This document shows, piece by piece, positions 10,688-21,409 of a DNA stretch of 64,000 nucleotides. Source of the stretch: Opisthorchis felineus (lineage: Eukaryota; Platyhelminthes; Trematoda; Opisthorchiida; Opisthorchiidae); contig SJOL01007141.1 of the NCBI GenBank assembly GCA_004794785.1, positions 733,763 through 797,762 of the forward strand. Reading direction: 5' to 3'. The notes beneath the pieces were generated by a model. It was not told the origin of the DNA and did not search any database. It was given only the letters and a program-made list of their open reading frames with translations. Position 1 is the stretch's first letter; each line of letters opens with the position of its first letter. Position numbers and translations under genes: made by a program.

Positions 10688-13600
10688 CTGTTGAAAAGTG
10701 AGTGAAATAACTTTAATACTACACGAGGGCAAACTGTGTAATGTTTCAGTGTGCATTTGAAGTGGCATATAATCGAGGTTAGGCTGATGAGCCACCTCAA
10801 ATCTGCGCTGAGATTATTCGAAGTTAGAGATTCGCGTGAAGGTTATAAATAATGCTTGGGGGGGGGGGCAGACTTCCATTGAGCACGCCGCATACGGAGA
10901 TATGTCACGAAAGACCCCACCCCCAGAAACTCATTAGTTGTGAATAAGACGGACTGAAATTACCTATCCGTGTTCAGGTCCGGTCTATGAGGAATTTGTG
11001 CAAGGCTCATGGAAGCCGAAGTGTTGCAGTCTTCAATCTGACCTATTGACCTGCTGCCTAATTTATCGACTTCCAAGTATCCTACATGCGTGAAAATTAA
11101 TGGACAGTTGATCGTTCCCTACACAAACTTACCCTGTTTTGTTGAGTAACTTTGTCCTTAGCGGGATAGATCCGGGTTACCAGGCCGAATGGGCTGAATA
11201 TCTGCTTCAAATCATCTGCCGTGGTATCCGGCTGAAGATTGGTGACTCGCACGGTATGACCATCGAACGATCGTTTCTCCGTACCCATGGAGCTACCGAG
11301 GACAGAAGCCGCAGCGGCACCGGCACGAAGCGGAGGTGGAAGATAACGCCCAGTGGAAACAACAGGTTCCGGCTGGATGAGTAAGCGAGATGAACAACAG
11401 AGAAAAAAATTTATTATTTGAAACTGCCAGTGTCCGGATATGTCAGGCGTCTGAACAAAATCATAGCCGGTGACAACCTGGGCTCAGTCAAATAGAAGCA
11501 TGATCACTGTACTTAAGTTATGCAACACTCTCCTGATCTTATACATCTTCTGTGCACCCTATTACGATCCATAGTGAACATTTCTGAAAGTTGACTATAA
11601 AAATGCCATAAAAGCAAGGTCATCAAATCACTTCTCTAAGGTTAAGCGAGATAGTAAAAAGCGAAGATGACTGTTGGGCCTCCTGGCGGTCTATCTAGCG
11701 GAAGCATCTAACCCGTAACTGCTAGTCAAGGGGTCACGCGGATTATCCATGTCCATCCGCTTGATAAGACCCAAAACAGGCGTAAGGCTTCATGTAGCTA
11801 AGGTTTTCGGGGAGCTAATCACCAAAACATTTTAATTCCGAAATCCTAGCATGATGACTACCCAAACATCGTTAGTTAGGATAAACAGATTGAATATTCA
11901 CCGGTAATCAGATTGCTTAGGTTAACATGTCGTTGCAACAGGAATTAAACCATAGTTTCGAATAGTAGAATATCTAAAATTACCGCCAGATTATCTAGAC
12001 GTAACACTACTTAAGGTTACTGAGAGTTCTTCAGCATCCCACGACCGGTTTTGCCCTTCCTGAGGCCCATCAAGTGGGCGCAGTCCCCGAGTTTCTATCA
12101 ATATTATGTTCAACTTGAACCAATCGTAGACCAGAGACTCAACTGTATTCACTTGAGTTTCTTGTTAAGACCAAATTTGTGTGCAAATGAGTAGTTGTTG
12201 ATACCCAAAGATTACTTATGAAGCGCTTATAAAAGACAGCTGGATTAGCCAACCCCACCTCGTCGGTCAAAAACATCAATAAGACGATGGACGCAAGAGG
12301 CATTTGGTATCCCAGCTAGTCATTCTTTGAAAGGAACATGCGCCGCCCTAATAATTACCGGCACCTTATAGATAGCAAACTACATGATTTATCCTAATCC
12401 GTCACGGTGGAAGTACAACTAAACAAAAAGGGTTGTTGCAGCTGAAGGCTGTGAACTAGCACGAGCTCCGAACACACAGTAGAAGTGAACTGCATTCATA
12501 AAAGCATCTCCCCCCCCCAATTCGATCCCATTGGGATTCATCTACCTAAATGCCATCGGTGCAAGTGCTCTGGATCATAACGACGATGCTACACGGTGTC
12601 ATTTTGCCCAATTTTAACCCTAGTCATTAACTTCTGCCGTATTGTGACCTCCCCAGAGAGGGCTACCAAAGCACATTGAACCCGGGAGCAAATCGATACT
12701 TCCTCCGTGGCAACCATCTCGATATGTGCTAATTGGGAGCAACCCCGCCTCTTTTGCTCTTACTTCAATGCCATTTTCCAAGGATCATCATTGCAGCGAA
12801 CATACATAGTTGGCCGTTACAACTTCAGCGCGTCCATATCGGCACGCGAAACACCCTCGTTAACCTACGTCCCCACCTCTGCAGAAGAAGTGAAGTCTTT
12901 GAGGCGCTTTTAAACCAGGCAACAGTTACATGGATGGAACAATCTGTTACGATATTCCGATATCAGATCGGTCCGCATTCAAACAAGATTTACAACACGT
13001 ATCCGGTTGGTAAAAAATGCACAGTTGGCGATTAACAACGTTTCATACGGGTAGACGCAATAATTCAAGGAAAACTAATGTTATGCCGGGAAAACAGTGC
13101 AACATCTCGAATATAAGGATAACTGAAACACGAGGTGGCCTTTGAGCACCGAATGCAGTTGGATAATATCATAAGCAAAAAGTTCAGTTGAGACACCCGT
13201 TAAGATCAACGTTATTTGCAAATGAGTACACTTCACCAATGACGCACAATTCGGTGCTCATGAAGAACATAAGGTTGATGGAAACCTGGAGGACTACGCC
13301 TGCCTCAAGAAGGGGAAGTCGGTAACAGGCTGTCGAATAGTTTTCCGAAACCTTGTGAGTAGTGAATGCCAAAAAATAGATAAATTAACGCTACATGAGA
13401 ATGGGGCTGGGGATAGCCGGAATCTCAACAGGAACACAACAAACCGCATGTGCCAGAAAGCCCCTTAAAACGAATGCGAGCAGGGAGAAATTACACGGCA
13501 CACTAGGCCTGCACATAAAGGAAAGCCCAAGAAAAATGCCAGGCGGAATTGGGTGGTGACCGGGGCGGACTTACAATTTCTTTCGGCTCCTCTGCTCCTT

Positions 13601-15216
13601 CGATTTTTCCTTTTAGTTTTTCCCTCAGAGCCTGCATAGCCTCCATATCGCTTTTGTTTGGACACTTGTGTGAGAAATGACTGCCTTTACAGTAACGACA
13701 ACGTGCAGTCTGAACGGTGGGTTTGGCCTTCAACGATTCCTCTTCTTGGCGTTCCTGTTCTTGTTCAGGCTAATTGAAAAACAGTGGGATAGGCGGAAAT
13801 CGAAAGATATCAGGTTGAGGAAACAAGCCGCAGAAAACGAGAAACCAGTGGATACGTAGGATATGACGACAGAAAAGCGATCTAGCCACACAGCATTCAC
13901 CCTAACAAACAAGTGTTTTCCAACACCCCACCTTATATCCGAATAAGAAAAGCAACATGAAACGCGTTTCCACCGGTAGAGCCGAAAACTACACGAACGG
14001 GCAACCGTTTGATCCAAGTCTAATTGGAATTGCTATGATCTTCTCCAAGCAGTATTAAAAGGCCGTCCACAGAACGCATATCCATATATTTTCAACATAG
14101 AGTGGATCTAAGGCAGTAGATTTTGATGAATTGTTAGTGCATGATAACGCACACATGGGAGCTTCCGGGTGTTTTGGTTATTTCCACCAGGATTTTCCAG
14201 TTTGTAGTCTCTCATCGCACCTTTTTCATGTTTCATCGCATACATCATCTTAACGCTTCTACTACCCAGAAGAATTCATTTTATCGCAAGAATGAGCACA
14301 GTACAAAACTCGGAAAAGTCCACAGTAGCCAAGTCTTCGCGGATGAAATGGCAAGAGACAATGATCCTTAGTGATTGTGTGTTGTGACCAAGCAGTTTCC
14401 TGAAAACATCCTATCATTACAGTGTTTTATGCATGGGGACGCAAGGATGACCTGAAGGAGAGCTAAGACAAGATGGAAGAACTTCATGCAAACACTGCAA
14501 CCCTCTTCAGCGTAATCACCCCCTAAGAGAGAAATGCACCTCTAGAGGTAGGCAATATCGCTCTTGTTGAGAAACACTCATTTAATAGATATGCAATGTA
14601 CAGCAGCTCCTACAGTTTTCCCGTATTCGTTATTTCCCTCTTGAGAGCCATTTAACTGTAGTTATTTTGTGATACAGTATGGAGTTCACTTTCCGGAGTG
14701 TTACCTCCTACTGTCAGATGCTACATATGAAATTATACAACATACCTCATTTCGTTCTGAATCATAATATTGACCTAGCTGGCTCATCTTGTTTGAGGTA
14801 CTAGAGTGACTGATTCACTTTAGTACCTGTTAGAGATATATATGCCCTCGAAAAATCGAAGCTACTGTAGCCATATACATGTGCTGAGGCCTGAATTCAT
14901 GTACAAGCAAAACAAGGTACGCACTGCACTCACCTGTCTTGCCTGCACCAACTGCATGGTAACCATCTCGGCCGGGTAAGTGTTTGCTGAGTTACCACCA
15001 GGCGGGTCATTTTTGGCCGCACCGTATTTGGCCCACTTTTTACGTACTGCAATCTGCGATGCAACCAGCCGCTTTTCGGTGCGGTACTCTTTGGTCTCTT
15101 TGATCAAATCACCATCTTCGTTAAAATAATGCTGAACCACCACTTTCGTCCCACGTTCGGGATTGGTGGAGATCTCAACGGGAGGTAGATTTTCCTCTGT
15201 TATGTCGTCGATCGAG
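10577..15216 (-). CDS. EIF3G: Eukaryotic translation initiation factor 3 subunit G (four exons, N-terminal exon missing)
   Basis: This is eIF3g, the RNA-binding subunit of eIF3 in the cytosolic 43S/48S pre-initiation complex, which contributes to scanning and reinitiation. Exons on minus are 15216-14934, 13769-13575, 11372-11133 and 10687-10577. They sum to 829 nt (about 276 residues), close to the usual 280-320, so only a short N-terminal piece is missing. All three internal junctions are phase 0 with GT-AG ends. Domains in order are the conserved N-terminal region (EYRTEKRLVASQIAVRKKW, DPPG), a CCHC-type knuckle (CRYCKGSHFSHKC), a basic/acidic linker, GRYLPPPLR, and a C-terminal RRM with RNP2-like VRVTNL and RNP1-like GFAFISY, ending VDWAK-stop. 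The reading frame is clean, so this is a live gene. The first exon and promoter lie upstream of 15240 and were not found. Confidence 0.93.
11133..11372 (-). CDS. EIF3G: eIF3G linker and RRM N-terminal half exon
   Basis: The acceptor is CTCATCCAG|CCG at 11372 and the donor is AACAGG|GTAAGT at 11133/11132; it holds 80 codons. It has STGRYLPPPLRAG, an Ala/Ser-rich linker, then RRM beta1 HTVRVTNLQ, helix 1 ADDLKQIFSPFG and LVTRIYPAKDK. The intron interrupts the RRM between the second strand and RNP1. Confidence 0.9.
11373..13574 (-). other. eIF3G intron (2.2 kb)
   Basis: This intron carries no recognised transposon or nested gene. A short poly(C) run occurs near 12510. Frames at 12707-13035 (+) have no recognisable domain. 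Confidence 0.6.
13575..13769 (-). CDS. EIF3G: eIF3G zinc-knuckle exon
   Basis: The acceptor is TTTTCAATTAG|CCT at 13769 and the donor is GAAATT|GTAAGT at 13575/13574. The 65 codons start with a Glu/Gln-rich run (EQEQERQEEE), then carry the knuckle CRYCKGSHFSHKCP (CX2CX3HX4C) and a charged helix MEAMQALREKLKGKIEGAEE. This matches the eIF3g order of knuckle before a polar linker. Confidence 0.9.
13770..14933 (-). other. eIF3G intron (1.2 kb)
   Basis: This intron lies between the first visible exon and the zinc-knuckle exon. No repeat from the families described here was recognised in it. Confidence 0.6.
14934..15216 (-). CDS. EIF3G: eIF3G first visible exon
   Basis: The acceptor is CATACAG then C at 15216 (phase 2), and the donor is CAG|GTGAGT at 14934/14933. 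It encodes the eIF3g N-terminal homology region: DDITEENLPPVEIS, then VVQHYFNEDGDLIKETKEYR, then the Lys/Arg-rich RLVASQIAVRKKWAKYG and NDPPGGN. The frame stays open upstream into intron sequence, so the exon start rests on the acceptor rather than on a Met codon. Confidence 0.9.
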
Positions 15217-16639
15217 CTGTATGAGGGATGCACATGAAAATTCGGGAGGTAACGAGAGCAAGCCACTTTACTGCGACTTTATGCAGGTCAATTAAAAGTT
15301 TCAATGACACGCAGTGCAAGTGGCATGCATCGCGTGTATATTGTATTTTTAAGACAAAAAATAGGCCTGTGTTTCAGTTGTATCATCCGCAAGGTGTGCG
15401 TAGGCTGCTACACCTCTGAAGGGGGGCTATTACTGTGGACAGTCCACAACAGTGTTCCCAAAGAAGAGCACCATCTATCATTGGCCAGACGCTTCTTTCC
15501 AATTATGGTATCTCTATGGAAATTAAGGTGTACACAGTCTCTAGCCATAATCCATACTCTTCGTAACAGTTTTATACCACTCTGTCAAGTCGAAGGTTGA
15601 TCCCCTTTCTGTTTGTGCTACTCAGAACTGGTCATCGAAAAGGACACTCTTTTCAGCCAACAGTGACTCAATACATGACCAAGCTACCGCAGCTTCTGGT
15701 ACTGGACAGATTCCTCGACTGAATTCCCTGATGCACAACCGAACACCCGTTTTCTAGTTAGTGCACTGCAAATTCGTTGGCACCCGCTCACCCAAATTAT
15801 AGTTCTGAGACAACGGTTATCAAAGACCTAAAGGCGTCTCAGTTTCGTTGCACGCAGATGTCGCATTCCAACCAGACAACGAGATAACCCATCCTGTAAC
15901 CCGATATACAAGCACCTTGAGATACCGAGATACGTTCGTTTGTCGCCGCACGTGTCTGAACCCAGAAATGGGACCCGAGGCTCAGAGATTCGCGAATTAA
16001 CCTCCTCTGCGACTACGGTCGGAGCTAGTACAACCTCTGATCTAACCTCTGATCTTCGAAAACCCGCGTCCCTCCTTGCATTGCAAGTGATGTGTTCAGT
16101 GACCGCATGTCCAGGAGCATTACCTTGAACTCAGTGGACTCGAAGTGCACATCAAATATCGGGATGGCATTGATCCATTTATTCAGAGGCAAAGTTTACA
16201 CTAGTGTTCCATCTGGGTACGTCAAACTTATTTCTAGCGCCCTCAGGCTAGGACAAACCCTACAGCCGATCAGATCGAACTGTTGAATCATCGGCTCCGG
16301 ACAGTGTGCCCGAGGAAACCATACTGCCAATCGCCTCACTGGTCAAACTTTTGAGTTAGAGGCTAGAAGTGAGGTCCCCGAACAAAACACTACATCCACC
16401 TTCTGATTTACGGGCCAGACTTTTGAGTCAAAGGCTCAAGGTGGGGTAACTCAACTAAACCTTCTTCTCCATCGTGGGCAACCGGGAGATACCAAATGTC
16501 CGTACAGTTCACCATCTATCAATGTCCGTATCCAACCTCTTCTCACCCTAAAAGCAAACGCTTCTGGGTCATTTGATTGCCAGTCATCTGACCGATGAGT
16601 CTTATACACTCGCTACCCACTAGTACTAAGTGAAATAAC
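15217..16639. other. Upstream intron or 5' region of eIF3G
   Basis: This should be an intron of eIF3G, since the first visible exon starts at a splice acceptor. The start exon, expected to be short and acidic with a Trp-containing motif typical of the family N-terminus, was searched for by eye and not found. It may lie beyond the LINE and SINE insertions at 16.6-19.9 kb. No other gene is supported. Confidence 0.4.
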
Positions 16640-17165
16640 TGGTGGATCCACAAGATACCCTCTACACAAGAGCTTTCAAATTCCGTACTCTATTCTCCAA
16701 AATACCTAGACTGAGGGAAAAATTCCAAGAGTGGAGCGCCTCGACGGCGATTCCCACCAACAAAAAGGGTGCAAGAGCATTGTGCGAAAAGCACCGGGAC
16801 ATCAGTCTGGTGGCCGTAGCTTCAAAGGTGCTCTCTGGCATTGTCCTACGAAGGTTGATCAGAAGAGCCACATTCGCGAGAATCAAGCTGAGTTTCACCC
16901 TGACCGGGGTTGCACCGACCATATCTTCACCTTGTGACAAGTGTTGGAATCCCACCACTCCTCCCAACAACCAAGTGGTCGTGCTTTTCGACCTCAGATC
17001 TGCTTTTGACTTCGTTGATATTCAGAAACTGTGACAGCGTCTGGCGATGAAGGGTGACCCTTCTAATTTCTTCTATAACAGCTTTACATGCCTCCTCCTG
17101 TGGATGCGTACGTGTCTACAGCAAATTCTCTCCTGAACCACATCCGGTGGTGTCAGGCAAGGATG
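16640..17165 (+). mobile_element. RTE-type LINE fragment (copy A)
   Basis: This is a reverse transcriptase fragment. It contains NKKGARALCEKHRDISLVAVASKVLSG (fingers, about 16756-16836), then in a shifted frame RENQAEFHPDRGCTDHIFTL (about 16878-16937), then the motif A region VVLFDLRSAFDFVD (about 16981-17022), ending near GGVRQGCP (about 17146-17169). At least two frameshifts and several stops are present. The element breaks off exactly at the RQGCP block, where a second copy starts at a different point in the protein. The family resembles the RTE/SR2 group known from flukes and tapeworms. Confidence 0.8.
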
Positions 17166-18500
17166 CCCTCAGCGTAAGAAGGCACCAGGGTCAGACGGTC
17201 TGTATCCAACCCTCTTGAAAGAAGGCGGAGAAGCCCTGGTTACCCGTTAGACAGAACTTAGTGGGGCCATGCGAAGTGCAGAGAAAGTGCCTGCAGAATG
17301 GGGTACATTGACAGTCACTCCTGTCCTCAAAAAGGGTACGCAAACACTATGAAAACCACCGTGGCATTAGTTTGGTACCTGTGGTATGCAAGATACCCTT
17401 TAGCCTTATGCTTCGAGTTTGAATGAACACAGGGTAAGACAGATCCGTGAAAACCAAGCTGGGTCCCGTCCTGCTAGAGGATGCATCGATCACATTTCCA
17501 CCCTCCACCAAGTTCTTGAACAGCGACACTGCTTCTGACAACCAACAATGGTAGCGTCCCTTGACTTAAAACCTGCTTTTAACTTTGCGGACCGTTGGGC
17601 ACTATGGCAGTGTCTGTGAAGCAAATGTTCTCCCTAAAGTGCTGCATGCCAACTCCCGTGGGCGCGTGAGGGTCCACAGGAAGCTATCGCCCAAGTTTAC
17701 CACATCAAGTGGTTTGAGGCAAGCTTATCTCCTCTCACGTCCTCTCTTCATCGTCATCAGTGATATGATCATGCGAAACCACCTCCCAGGCTCTAACTTC
17801 CGTGGGTTCGAAATGTTTTCAGGACGTCTGCTTGCAGATATCGAGTATGCAAAAGAAGTAAAACTTGCATATTACACCGCCGAAATGCAAGCGCTTTTGT
17901 AAAATAAAATCGTTCAGCTGCAGCACCCTTTCGGTGCCTAGATGCCGTGCCAACGGAAGCAGGTGCGAGGGCCGGGATACTGCCAGGGTGCCTAAGCCTA
18001 GACAGGAGCAGTCGAGATGCTGAGTTTGGGTTCGAACCACGGACCTTCTGGTCCGTAAACTGGAGCCTTAACCACTGAGCTATCTCAAGCCCAAGCACTT
18101 TTGTATAACCTAAATACTTCTGCCTCACGGTTCGGTAGGCGCTTCATAGTTGCAAATTTCGCTGTTGCTACAATACGGGGTAAAATCAAACAGGAAACCC
18201 GTGCTTTTGAATAAACTGACTGAGGTAGTTGACAAGTTTACCTGCCTGGGTAGATGTGTCAGTCCCAACGGCCTAGCCAAAGACGACAGTTATATCCGGA
18301 TTGGGTAGGTTAGAGCAGCTTTTGTCAAACTGTATCACCTGTGGCACAAATGTGACGAGGGGTTATTTGTAAAGTGTCAAGTTTACGATGCTGGGGTGCG
18401 CTCCATATTGTTGTATGAGTCAGCAACCTTGTCGCTGCGCGATGAGGACATTTGACCAAGTTGAATTTACGGATGCTGGCAGAGGAAACAAACAAACGGG
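17166..18500 (+). mobile_element. RTE-type LINE fragment (copy B), split by a SINE
   Basis: The copy restarts at KKAPGSDGLYPTLLKEGGE (about 17178-17234), upstream in the protein of where copy A ended. It continues through GCIDHISTLHQVLEQ (about 17478-17522), the region of motif A, SRGRVRVHRKLSP (about 17656-17694), a degraded SSGLRQ block, and the motif C region, where the catalytic aspartates are changed (IEYAKEV, about 17840-17860). After the SINE at 17911-18091 it resumes with VDKFTCLGRCVSPNGLAKDD (about 18230-18289) and VRSILLYESAT (about 18396-18428). Many stops and frameshifts make it inactive. Confidence 0.8.
17911..18091 (-). mobile_element. SINE-A copy inside RTE copy B
   Basis: This is a nearly full-length reverse-orientation SINE-A with a well-kept B-box relic (GGTTCGAACC) and A-box region (CCACTGAGCTATCTC). 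It is flanked by a 14-bp target-site duplication with one mismatch: CAAGCGCTTTTGTA at 17888-17901 and CAAGCACTTTTGTA at 18092-18105. The duplicated bases are RTE coding sequence, so the SINE inserted after the LINE did. Confidence 0.88.
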
Positions 18501-19393
18501 AGACCTACTTACTTTATGGTGACTTTCCCCTGGAGAAGCATGAACCGGCTGCAAAACTATTCAAGATGGATGCAGCCCATGTAGCACGATAGGCACCTTC
18601 TACGTCAACACGGACGGACGAAATGGAGCAACAGTCACCCCTCGTCTTGAATCAGTTGGGGAGCAGCAAATGCCGCACAGATGTCTTCGGATATGGCAAC
18701 TTCGTGGGTGAGGCAGCCATGCCCTCGACCATGCCCCGAGATCGTACTTAATTTTTGAACACCTATGTACCAGAAGGGTACCACAGCTGAATAATCATTT
18801 CGATAATTATTACTGAGGGATCATGGGTAGCATGCCGATATGGGATTCTTCTCCACAATTACCGACCCTGGTCTGTAGTAAAGGTGGTGCGACTGTGGGA
18901 CAGATAGAAAGGGGATAAGTGGGCACGCGGACGGGCAGCAGGGATGCACACCATGCAATGGACGTTTCTATAGATAATAGGAGACCTTAGCATACTATAA
19001 ATGACTAGCACATTGTGTGCCTGTAACCAGCTACTTGCAGAAGCCTCGTCGGATGAGGTGGACAGACTCCACTTTCATGGTCCGAGAGGTTTTTAGGGAT
19101 ACCGCAGTAAGGCAGTTGAAGTAGGCTTCATGGTACCAAGTTTGGGGCAATTTTCGATGGAAGTTTTCCAGATTCGACTGTTTGAGCAAATGTTGAGAAA
19201 GATTTTCTAATCTATTCCCCACTTGTATGCAAAAGATGCAATGGGTGGGAGTACGCAGAAAACTGCAAAAACAGCAGAATTTTCGCAAGAGGCAAAAACG
19301 AAACCAATTCCCAACTTAATGCAGAAATCATCAATCCGGGTAAAAATGGACGTACAGTAGGGGTAGGATGCTCCATCGCATTCGTGATCGCCT
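18501..19393. other. Eroded repeat flank, nothing recognised
   Basis: This may hold the decayed 3' end of RTE copy B. No motif is clear beyond about 18500, and no host exon was seen. Confidence 0.35.
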
Positions 19394-19420
19394 CTTACTA
19401 CTCGGGGCCTCTTACTCACG

Positions 19421-19610
19421 GGGCGAGATGGCTCAAGCGGTTAGAGCGCGAATCTACTGAGCGGAAGGTCCGTGGTTCGAATCCGACCTCTGCCTCTCGA
19501 CTTCCCCTGTCTAGGCCTGGGCAACCTGGCAGTATCCCAGCCCTCGTGCTTCCTTCGGGTGGCATGGCAGCTAGGCACCGAAAGGGTGCTACAGCTGAAC
19601 GGTTTTTTTT
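19421..19610 (+). mobile_element. tRNA-derived SINE (SINE-A), reference copy
   Basis: This is the best-preserved copy of the main SINE of the window. The tRNA-like head (about 19421-19490) has an A box TGGCTCAAGCGG (19429-19440) and a B box GGTTCGAATCC (19474-19484), the internal RNA polymerase III promoter. The body contains CTAGGCCTGGGCAACCTGGC and CTTCCTTCGGGTGGCATGGC and ends ACAGCTGAACG plus a T-run that could act as a Pol III terminator. It is flanked by CTTACTACTCGG at 19394-19405 and 19611-19622. A further 15 bp lies between the upstream repeat and the head. It encodes no protein and would depend on a partner LINE. Confidence 0.9.
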
Positions 19611-19767
19611 CTTACTACTCGGTAAATACACCGGAACATCTTGAAGAGAAATGCAGATCCTCCGATAGTCACAGGATCGCTTGAGCCCATGGGTGCAATT
19701 AGTCGCCTTCGCCCTCTTTATCCTGCGTACCACATTGCAAATTGTGGGTTGTAACAAAGAACTGAGT

Positions 19768-19945
19768 CGTTCAGCTGTAACATCCTCTCGGTTCCTAGCT
19801 GCCATGCCACCCGAAGGGAGAACGAGGGTTGGGATACTGCCAGGTTGCCCAAGCCTAGACAGGAAAAGTCGAGATGCAGGGGCCGGGCTCGAACCACAGA
19901 CCTTCTGGTCAGTAAATTCGCGCTTCAACCACTAAGCCATCTAAA
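19768..19945 (-). mobile_element. SINE-A copy, inverted relative to its neighbour
   Basis: This is a reverse-orientation, near full-length copy beginning CGTTCAGCTGTAACATCC and ending in the head relic CCACTAAGCCATCT. Possible short flanking repeats AACTGA lie at about 19760-19765 and 19944-19949. Together with the plus-strand copy 158 bp away it forms a long inverted repeat. Confidence 0.85.
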
Positions 19946-20764
19946 CTGAAGGACGATCCCAACCATTTATATACCCTTTCCTTTGGTAACTCTCAAATTA
20001 CCTAGAAGGCAGTAAGAATCACGCTTCTAATGGCATTAGGGAATGAGTCATGTGTGTGAAACCATCTTGAAAGCATCTCAGGGTTTAGGAGACGCAGACA
20101 ATTGCACCAAGTGTCATTCATGTGTTGAAAGTGGGATAGCTCCTGAGGCAAGTTGTGGTTGGATGCACGGACAATTCTTAGACCACTCCGTCATCATTAT
20201 CTTCCTCTTCTTCAGACGTAAAAACCGTGTACATGTTGTACAGTGGTTCGTTCGCCGGTGATAGCTATATATTGCAGGTGATAGCTCTTATTATTGACGC
20301 TTCGCTTTTTCAACGGTCTAACCTTCGTTCGTCCACTATCGCCACATATGTCTCAACTGTGGGGAAACGTCTCTATTCAGGCTCACCACACTCTCAAAGC
20401 AACTTAAAACGGGGTCTCCAAATCCTCGAACTTCCCACATTCCAACTCGGTGAAATTGAAGGCCGCATTGCCCAAAGCCCCAGCAATCCCTCCGGCCCCT
20501 GTCGTCCCACATTCAGCCTTTCAAGCTCAAACCCAAAAACCTGACTCCACCTTCTTCAGCTCTGCAAAATCGCCCGGTCAGATTCCCACCAAAGTAACAC
20601 CCTACGGTGAACACAAGCCACACAGCCCAAGTCAATAGCACCCAGCCCGTTCCTAATACATTGGACCATCTCCACTCCCAACCTCGCAATCTCCAAAGAC
20701 CAGGCACCCCGTATTAAAAAAAATGAAAATCTCACCAACGTCGCACAGCCAACATACAAAAACT
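19946..20764. other. No recognisable gene
   Basis: Open frames here (for example 20227-20544 on plus) are Ser/Pro-rich and have no recognisable domain. The stretch becomes cytosine- and adenine-rich towards its right end. Confidence 0.4.
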
Positions 20765-20820
20765 AGCCAGAAGCATCAGTAACAACACTGATGTTGCCGT
20801 CCCTGATGACGATGATGCAC
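20765..20820 (+). mobile_element. RTE LINE tail fragment, diverged
   Basis: AGAAGCATCAGTAACAACAC then TGATGTTGCCGTCCCTGATG and a GATGATG end parallel the tail landmark at 105-160. It is diverged and short, so it is an old insertion. Confidence 0.45.
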
Positions 20821-21121
20821 CAGAATCTTAACCCTGCAGTCGGAAAAAACCGACGAATCCCCATCCGAACTCTCGACCACCCAGGTCACGCAAGAAACCA
20901 TACTCGGGTCTCCGTGTAACCCCCAACCCACACCAATCATGTTGATCGTAGCCCGGTAAGTACTTCCAAAACCATCCATAATCCTACTCTACATCCCTGA
21001 AAACCATTCCCCGCTGGCGTGTTCCCCAACACGACCCTTCTCTCCTTACCGACCACATCAGCTATTCAATTTCCCCGCGGCCTCAGGTTCAATTCCCCAT
21101 TCACGGTCCTACCTCCACCAC
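20821..21121. other. C/A-rich target region of the gypsy insertion
   Basis: This is a low-complexity, cytosine-rich flank up to the 5' LTR. Similar C-rich sequence resumes after the 3' LTR (25603 on), as expected if one sequence was split by the insertion. No gene was seen. Confidence 0.4.
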
Positions 21122-21378
21122 TGTTAGGAGCACTACCTCCAAACGAACAAATCCACTTTGCTAACGATTTGTCTTGTATACTGAAACCTTGTTTCTATAT
21201 TTCAGCCTCTTATTGACAGCTTATTGGACTGTTAGCTCTTTTTATATTCTGGTTCAGTTGAATTCCATATCACGGAACGATCCACTTATTTGCAGTATAA
21301 CTTCCTCGAAGTTGTTTGTCTTCTCCATTCCGGTGAACTAACGAGTCTGACTGATACATTACCAAAGAGGATATAACA
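21122..21378 (+). repeat. 5' LTR of gypsy element 1
   Basis: It begins TGTTAGGAG and ends GGATATAACA (TG...CA). It has the same length as the 3' LTR and collinear sequence. The motif CTTTTTATATTC near 21237-21248 is a possible promoter AT element. Confidence 0.95.
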
Positions 21379-21396
21379 CTGGCGACGGGAACCCAA
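21379..21396 (+). other. Primer-binding-site-like sequence, gypsy element 1
   Basis: The sequence just inside the 5' LTR, CTGGCGACGGGAACCC, starts one base before a TGG, as a tRNA 3'-CCA primer would require. The tRNA was not identified. Confidence 0.55.
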
Positions 21397-21409
21397 CGCG
21401 AATACAAAC

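Noticed and set aside
10858..10870. G-runs here and at 36777, 40045, 59901 as G-quadruplex signals
   Set aside because: Single homopolymer runs without the spaced G-tract pattern; also prone to sequencing error.
19421..19492. Possible functional tRNA gene (A and B boxes present)
   Set aside because: It continues into the SINE body, carries flanking duplications, occurs in many copies and lacks acceptor-stem pairing.
21379..21396. Naming the primer tRNA for the gypsy elements
   Set aside because: The sequence begins TGGCG in both elements but could not be matched to a specific tRNA 3' end without a search.
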